From RHKX01 sp963743875 (GTDB lineage: Bacteria > Actinomycetota > Thermoleophilia > Solirubrobacterales > 70-9), in assembly GCA_963743875.1 (NCBI GenBank), contig CAVURM010000001.1, forward strand, positions 1 through 64,000: a DNA stretch of 64,000 bases. The letters are read 5' to 3'. The position numbers were made by a program, and so were the translations under genes. Under the pieces are notes generated by a model. It was given only the letters and a program-made list of their open reading frames with translations, did no database searches and was not told the DNA's origin. Below, in pieces: positions 59,540-64,000 of the stretch (position 1 is its first letter; each line of letters opens with the position of its first letter).

Positions 59540-61825
59540 TCAATCCTCCGAGGAGACGGTCGAGATTCGAGCGGGGACGTGCTTGTGCCACGGCGTTCCC
59601 GCCAGCCAGTCTCGGTCGGCGCTGCTGGTCAGCTCATTCGGCGGGACGCCGGTCACGGGCCCACCGGGGCCGTACGCCAGGCCGTAGCCGTTGGGAAGCG
59701 AGATGTGCCCGGGGCCCATCATGTCGGTGATCTCGATCGGGGTCGTGCAGCTTCCGCGTTCGGTGGCAACCTCAACGACCGCTCCTTCGGCGAGGCCGAG
59801 CTCGAGCGCGTCCTTTGGATTGATGCGCAGCGCACCCAACGGGTCGCGCTTGCGCCAGGCGGGATCCCTGATCAGGGTCATGGCAGTGTTCGTGCGCCGC
59901 TCTCCGGCGGAAAGGATGAATGGAAATTCGGGATTTGAAACGTCCACCTCGTCAACCAGGGTCGCGAGCTCACCGAGGAGCTCGGGAATCGCGGCATCCA
60001 GTCGGCCGGACGGGCGGGCGCGGCGAATCCACTCCCAGTTGACGTCGTGGTCGTCGACGGTGAACGTCAGGCCCCGGCGTTCGCGCAGCGCCGCCTCGAA
60101 CAGGGCGTTTCCGAGCGCCGTGCCCTCGCCCTCGAAGCCGGCCTTGCGCACGGATTCGGGGAAGGTCGCGGCGCACATCTGAGCCGTTCCCCAGAGCGTT
60201 GCGGCAGCGGCTGCTCCGTCGGGCAAGGAGGGACCGAGCGTCTCGTAGAGCACGGTCGGCGCCAATCGGACCAGATGAGGGGATTCCGCCAGCCGTACGG
60301 CGAAGGCTTCGGCGAATGCGTCGAGGCCCAGCTCGGCGGCCTCCGCGAGGCCGGCGACGTCCTGATCCGAGATCGCGCCGAGGGCGCGGACCAGCCGACG
60401 ATGGATCTCGGGTTCGCCGAGCGGCCCTTCAGGTGCGGGGAGGACAGGGGCGCGCAGGTGGAAGACGTTTCGTGGGAACTCGATGTTGAAGAACGTGCAC
60501 TCGTACTTCTCGTACTGAGTCGGCGCCGGCAGCACGTAGTCGGCGCACAACGCCGTCTCGGTCATGGTGATGTCGACGACGACGCTGAAATCAAGCGCGG
60601 CCATCGCCTCCCGCATTCGCGGAGAGTCGGGCAGGGTGTGAACCGGATTGCTGCTCTCGATGAACGCAGCGCGAAACCGGTCGGGGTCATCGGTCAGCAC
60701 CGCATCGGGGATTGCGGCGGCCGGGAACATCCCGGCGATGACCCGCTCACCGGTCCCGGGGGTCCGCCGCTTGGACTCGCGGTGTCGCCCGACCAACCCT
60801 CCCGGCGCAAAGTGCGTGTGCAGGTTGACGCAGCCGGGGCGGGCGAAGTTCCCGGTCAGCAGCCAGAGCAGCTTCTCCAGGTAGGAGTTCAGCGTCGAGT
60901 GCGGTGCCTGCTGGATGCCGAGGTCCTCGAGGATCGAGACGCTGGCCGCTGTCCCGATCCGCTCCGCCGCCCGGCGCCCGAGTCCGGGGTCGAGGCCGGC
61001 ACGTCGAAAGTAGTCGTCGACGTCGATGCCGTGAACGGCGGCGACGACCGCATCGTGGTTTTCCGCGTGGTCCTCGAGGAAATCGAAATCAACGAGATCC
61101 TCCTGGACGATCGTCGCCAACATCGCAGCGAGTGCGAACGCGTCCCGGCCGGGCCGGACCTGCAGGTGGATGTCGGCCATCGCCGCCGTTTCACTGACGC
61201 GGGGATCGATCACGATCAGCGAACGAGAGGGATCCTTAGCGATCGCCTTGAGAGTCGGCCTCGCGTGCGGGAACCCGTGCGCCATCCAGGGGTTCTTGCC
61301 AACGAAGACGGCGACTTCCGCGTTCTCGAAGTCGGGAGTGGTGTGCGAGACGTGGCCGAAGAGATGGGCGTCGATCCAGATCTCTCCGGTCTTCTCCTGA
61401 GCGAGGGCGTTGGACGAGAACCCGATCTCGAGCGCCGCCCGGGTCGCGCCCGCGTACGCCCCGCCCAGGTGATTTCCCTGCCCTCCGCCGCCGTAATAGA
61501 AGATGCTCTTGCCGCCATACTCGTCCCGTACCTGACTCAGACCAGCGGCGACCTCGGCGATCGCGGTATCCCAGTCGACCTCCTCGTAGCTGCCGTCTGC
61601 ACGTCGTCGCATCGGCGCCAGCAGTCGCGGATTGCCCTGGTAGTAGGCGAGCCGCTGGGCCTTCTCACAGGCGTATCCCTTCGAGCCCGGGTGAGCCTTG
61701 TCCCCCTTGACCCTGCTGATGTTGCCCTCGTCGACCTGAACTTCGATCCCGCAGTTACAACCGCAGAGCACGCACGCGGTGGGCTGCCAGGTATCGGACG
61801 CCGCGGGTTCTCTGGTGGCCGTCAT
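59540..61825 (-). CDS. Molybdopterin-dependent oxidoreductase
   Basis: 761 residues, DMSO-reductase superfamily, cytoplasmic type (no Tat signal). The N-terminal [4Fe-4S] site is CVLCGCNCG plus GYACEKAQR. The molybdopterin regions include KSIFYYGGGGQGNHLGGAY, VAVFVGKNPWMAHGFPHARPTLK, LIVIDPRVSETAAMADIHLQVRPG, SNPVHTLPDSPRMREAMAALDF and VLPAPTQYEKYECTFFN. The C-terminal MopB domain has DALELGLAEGAVVEV and HISLPNGYGLAYG. It resembles formate dehydrogenase or assimilatory nitrate reductase relatives; no Sec/Cys formate signature could be confirmed, so the substrate is open. Operon with TetR. Confidence 0.88.
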   Translation of the reverse strand: MTATREPAASDTWQPTACVLCGCNCGIEVQVDEGNISRVKGDKAHPGSKGYACEKAQRLAYYQGNPRLLAPMRRRADGSYEEVDWDTAIAEVAAGLSQVRDEYGGKSIFYYGGGGQGNHLGGAYAGATRAALEIGFSSNALAQEKTGEIWIDAHLFGHVSHTTPDFENAEVAVFVGKNPWMAHGFPHARPTLKAIAKDPSRSLIVIDPRVSETAAMADIHLQVRPGRDAFALAAMLATIVQEDLVDFDFLEDHAENHDAVVAAVHGIDVDDYFRRAGLDPGLGRRAAERIGTAASVSILEDLGIQQAPHSTLNSYLEKLLWLLTGNFARPGCVNLHTHFAPGGLVGRHRESKRRTPGTGERVIAGMFPAAAIPDAVLTDDPDRFRAAFIESSNPVHTLPDSPRMREAMAALDFSVVVDITMTETALCADYVLPAPTQYEKYECTFFNIEFPRNVFHLRAPVLPAPEGPLGEPEIHRRLVRALGAISDQDVAGLAEAAELGLDAFAEAFAVRLAESPHLVRLAPTVLYETLGPSLPDGAAAAATLWGTAQMCAATFPESVRKAGFEGEGTALGNALFEAALRERRGLTFTVDDHDVNWEWIRRARPSGRLDAAIPELLGELATLVDEVDVSNPEFPFILSAGERRTNTAMTLIRDPAWRKRDPLGALRINPKDALELGLAEGAVVEVATERGSCTTPIEITDMMGPGHISLPNGYGLAYGPGGPVTGVPPNELTSSADRDWLAGTPWHKHVPARISTVSSED

Positions 61826-61841
61826 AGAAAGAAAGACCTTA

Positions 61842-61859
61842 CTATGCCGAGCGTCATAG
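61842..61859. promoter_or_regulatory. Inverted repeat upstream of the oxidoreductase
   Basis: CTATG (61842-61846) and CATAG (61855-61859) around CCGAGCGT, 17 bp upstream of the start codon at 61825. GTCATAGAA also occurs at 61821 over the start codon and at 61853. A candidate operator for the TetR protein encoded in the same operon; weak on sequence alone. Confidence 0.4.
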
Positions 61860-61884
61860 AACCACCACCGTCGGATCCCGACCC

Positions 61885-61923
61885 TTCGCGGTGCTCCTTG
61901 GCTCGCCAGGCCGCACTTGCGAA
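61885..61923. other. Imperfect long hairpin upstream of the oxidoreductase
   Basis: TTCGC (61885-61889) / GCGAA (61919-61923) and GTGC (61891-61894) / GCAC (61913-61916), with an inner TGGC / GCCA stem. A further GCGGAG / CTCCGC hairpin follows near 61955. Between the OsmC stop and the oxidoreductase. Could end OsmC transcription or be a leader structure. Confidence 0.35.
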
Positions 61924-61999
61924 GCGTGGCGCCGCGGCAACAACGCGACCTCGCGGAGGGCCTGCTCCGCTCAAAGCTAAGCCGGCCTCGCGGCCAGGG

Positions 62000-62515
62000 T
62001 TAGAGGCGCCTCCGCGATACCGAGAGCGTCGGGGCTTGGGCCAGCGTCTGAAAGACGACGCAGTAGCGCTCGGTGAGACGTTCGAGGGTTGCGAGTTCTT
62101 CGTCGCTTGCGCCTGACTCGAGTTCGAACCGGAGGCGGATCGCGCTGAAGCCGACCGGCACCTGCTTGTCCACCGCAAGCGTTCCTCGCCAGTCCAGATC
62201 ACCCTCCGCATACACCGACCCGTTGACCGCGATTCCCATCGAAGTCGCAACGGCCCGCATCGTCACCCCGGCGCAGGCCACCAGGGCCTGGAGCAGCATG
62301 TCGCCGGAGCAGGCGGAGACGCCGTCGCCGCCGGTCCCGGGATGAAGCCCTGCCTTGACCAGCGCTTGCCCCGTTTGAACCGAGCAGGTCACACCTTCGT
62401 CCAGGTCTCCGCTCGCCTGCAGGGTCACCAGCGCAGTCTCCGGCTCGTCGCGGTAACGGCTCTTCAGTGGTCCCTGGAGTCTGCGCAGCTCGTCGGATTC
62501 GATCGAGGTGCTCAC
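62000..62515 (-). CDS. OsmC family protein
   Basis: 171 residues from GTG 62515. The core includes GVSACSGDMLLQALVACAGVTMRAVATSM, where CSG and CAG carry the cysteines expected of OsmC-type proteins (second Cys in the ACAGV helix), preceded by VTLQASGDL and followed by GDLDWRGTLAVDKQVPVGFSAIRLRFEL and LTERYCVVFQTL. Predicted thiol-dependent peroxidase or related. It precedes the oxidoreductase on the same strand with a 174-bp gap that holds hairpins, so it is probably a separate unit. A second OsmC-like gene exists at 36102. Confidence 0.82.
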   Translation of the reverse strand: MSTSIESDELRRLQGPLKSRYRDEPETALVTLQASGDLDEGVTCSVQTGQALVKAGLHPGTGGDGVSACSGDMLLQALVACAGVTMRAVATSMGIAVNGSVYAEGDLDWRGTLAVDKQVPVGFSAIRLRFELESGASDEELATLERLTERYCVVFQTLAQAPTLSVSRRRL

Positions 62516-62601
62516 CCCTTCAGGCTACATCGCCGGACGATTCCTGAGCGGGACCGCGTGCCGCCGCACCTTGCCCGGTCATTCGTCTGATGAGTCCGCA
62601 G

Positions 62602-63864
62602 CTACCGACTCACCAGCGTCACGGGGATGGTCCGGTATTGATTGAGGAACGTGGAGCTGACCCGCTCGCAGTCGCCGTCGAGACCGATCTCGTCGAAGCG
62701 CTTCAGGGTTTCCTCGATCCAGAGCTTCAGCTCGAGGCGGGCGAGCCCGGCGCCGAGGCAGAAGTGCTTGCCGCCGCCTCCGAAGCCCTGGTGCGGGTTC
62801 GGATCCCGCCGCACGTCGAAGCGCTGCGGGTCGTCGAAGGCGGATTCGTCGCGGTTGCCGGATACGTACCAGAGCGCGAGCTTGTCGCCGGCCTTCACCT
62901 GCTTACCCGCCAGTTCCGTATCGGTGGTGGCCGTCCTCCGCATGTAGGCGAATGCGGGGTGGAAGCGGACGAACTCCTCGACCACCTGCTCGAGCGGCAC
63001 GGCGCCGGAGCGGACGATCTGCATCTGCTCGGGGTCGTCGAGCAGGCTCTTGATCCCCGAGGTGAAGACCGCGCGGGTCGAGTCGTTGCCGGCGACCATG
63101 AGCAGGAAGAAGAACATCAGAATCTCTTCATGAGAGAGACGCTCACCGTCGACCTCCGCCTCGATGAAGGCGGTGGTCAGATCGGCGGTGGGATTGCTCT
63201 CCCGGTCCTCGATCATCGAGTTGACGTAAGGGATGAACTCCTCCAGTGCCCGCCACACCTCACCGAGGTCGGGCACCAGGCGAGGATCCTCGAAGGCCGT
63301 GGTCCGGTTCGTCCAATCGACGAGCTTGTCGGCGTCCTCTCGCGGCACACCCAGCATGTCGCCGATCACCATTGAAGGTACGTAGATCCCGACGTCCTGA
63401 ACGAGGTCCAGTCGCCCGTCGGGATTCGCCTCCAGCGCCCGGTCCCAGACCAGATTGATGATCTCCCGCATGCGCACGGTGTGGTCGATCGCCCGCTTCG
63501 GCGTGAAGGCCTTCTGAACGAGGGCCTTGAGCCGGTCGTGGCGGGGTGGATCCTGAGAGATCAGCATGTTGGCGCTCAGGTCCATCGGGTCCGGTTCGCC
63601 GGCGGGGGCGAGCTTGTCGACCAGGATGATGCTGCGATCGGAGGAGAACGTGTCGGTGTCCCGGCCGACCGTCCTGATGTCGTCGAAGCGAACGACCGAC
63701 CAGAACCCAGCCTCGTTCGGGAAGTCGCCGAGCTCGCTCCAGTGCAACGGCTCCTCGGCGCGAAGTTGCGTGAAGACCTCGTGCGGAGGGCCGTCCTGCC
63801 AGAGGTCGAGGTCGCTGACATCGAGATCGGCGAGGTCCTGCTGGGGGGGTGCGACGGTGCTCAT
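62602..63864 (-). CDS. Cytochrome P450
   Basis: 420 residues, full length. I-helix oxygen-binding motif LMVAGNDSTR, ExxR in the K helix (EEFVRFHPA), and the heme-thiolate loop FGGGGKHFCLGAGLARLE with the Cys ligand near residue 360. Similar in layout to bacterial CYP125/CYP142- or CYP107-like hydroxylases; the substrate cannot be named. Redox partners (ferredoxin, reductase) are not in the window. The ATG at 63864 follows a 25-bp perfect palindrome at 63934-63958, likely its operator. Last gene before the window end. Confidence 0.95.
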   Translation of the reverse strand: MSTVAPPQQDLADLDVSDLDLWQDGPPHEVFTQLRAEEPLHWSELGDFPNEAGFWSVVRFDDIRTVGRDTDTFSSDRSIILVDKLAPAGEPDPMDLSANMLISQDPPRHDRLKALVQKAFTPKRAIDHTVRMREIINLVWDRALEANPDGRLDLVQDVGIYVPSMVIGDMLGVPREDADKLVDWTNRTTAFEDPRLVPDLGEVWRALEEFIPYVNSMIEDRESNPTADLTTAFIEAEVDGERLSHEEILMFFFLLMVAGNDSTRAVFTSGIKSLLDDPEQMQIVRSGAVPLEQVVEEFVRFHPAFAYMRRTATTDTELAGKQVKAGDKLALWYVSGNRDESAFDDPQRFDVRRDPNPHQGFGGGGKHFCLGAGLARLELKLWIEETLKRFDEIGLDGDCERVSSTFLNQYRTIPVTLVSR

Positions 63865-63933
63865 CTCTGATCCTCCTTGGTTCGAACGGCCGCGCGGGCA
63901 ATTCCACGGAGCAGGGCGGCAACATAGCAGCGG

Positions 63934-63958
63934 TGCAACGTATTGTCAATACGTTGCA
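63934..63958. promoter_or_regulatory. 25-bp perfect palindrome, probable TetR operator
   Basis: TGCAACGTATTG, a central T, and CAATACGTTGCA form 12 perfect complementary pairs, 70-94 bp upstream of the P450 start. Length, symmetry and the ACGTAT..ATACGT core are typical of TetR-family sites. It likely also faces a divergent gene beyond the window edge. Confidence 0.75.
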
Positions 63959-64000
63959 AACAGAATATGGAGACCGAACTGTGCATTAGGAACGTGAGCT

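Noticed and set aside
60047..62116. 689-codon plus-strand frame opposite the molybdopterin oxidoreductase
   Set aside because: Antisense shadow; the minus strand has complete Fe-S and molybdopterin motifs.

Overview
The window is high-GC, densely packed actinobacterial chromosome. Gene content suggests the class Thermoleophilia (Solirubrobacterales-like): the order glmS tail - DUF3352 lipoprotein - acpS - nnr - alr, an aa3-type oxidase locus with Usp-like and tiny membrane proteins, paired CAP-domain secreted proteins, and many 4-bp start/stop overlaps (ATGA, GTGA, TTGA). This taxonomic call is inference from gene content only. No rRNA, CRISPR array, insertion sequence or integrase was seen.

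Layout. 0-7.9 kb: cell-wall and housekeeping run (glmS end, DUF3352, acpS, nnr, alr, cca, HIT, enoyl-CoA hydratase, infA). 7.9-14.5 kb: DUF559 protein, ABC-2 exporter (two permeases and an ATPase), hypothetical secreted or lipid-anchored proteins, glycosyltransferase. 14.6-25.8 kb: respiratory locus. A plus-strand operon encodes a normal cytochrome oxidase (ctaC, ctaD, a Usp-like protein, ctaE). A diheme cytochrome c lipoprotein follows, then a minus-strand operon with ctaB, two small membrane proteins and a second subunit I/II pair in which nearly all metal ligands are replaced. 25.8-38.4 kb: PAP2 and flippase-like membrane proteins, trxB, GH15, acyl-CoA metabolism, class IV aminotransferase, NUDIX, SDR, OsmC, cobalamin adenosyltransferase, DUF1015. 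38.4-49.4 kb: six tRNA genes interspersed with DUF2252, a GntR regulator, SRAP, BrkB, MFS and CAP genes and two small LAGLIDADG-like proteins beside tRNAs. 49.4-57.9 kb: accessory array downstream of tRNA-Pro(GGG). Copies of the tRNA 3' half and/or a conserved iteron leader delimit four cargo segments: a two-component system with a membrane protein, a lipoprotein, a class III aminotransferase, and a receiver/thioredoxin-reductase fusion. 57.9-64 kb: flavodoxin remnant, SRPBCC, TetR, molybdopterin oxidoreductase, OsmC, P450.

Three things stand out. (1) The ligand-less oxidase pair CtaD2/CoxB2, co-directional with ctaB. (2) A four-copy intergenic hairpin element whose outer and apical stems differ in sequence between copies but keep pairing, around conserved internal-loop sequence: a candidate structured RNA or mobile hairpin. 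(3) The tRNA-Pro cassette array, with a divergence gradient of the tRNA fragments and 9-9-10 bp spaced GGGACGC iterons, and no recombinase in the window.

Caution: about nineteen single-base frame breaks hit otherwise well-conserved genes (nnr, ABC ATPase, ctaC, ctaD, ctaB, the glycosyltransferase and others). They look like uncorrected sequencing or assembly indels more than real pseudogenes, so these genes are annotated across the breaks.
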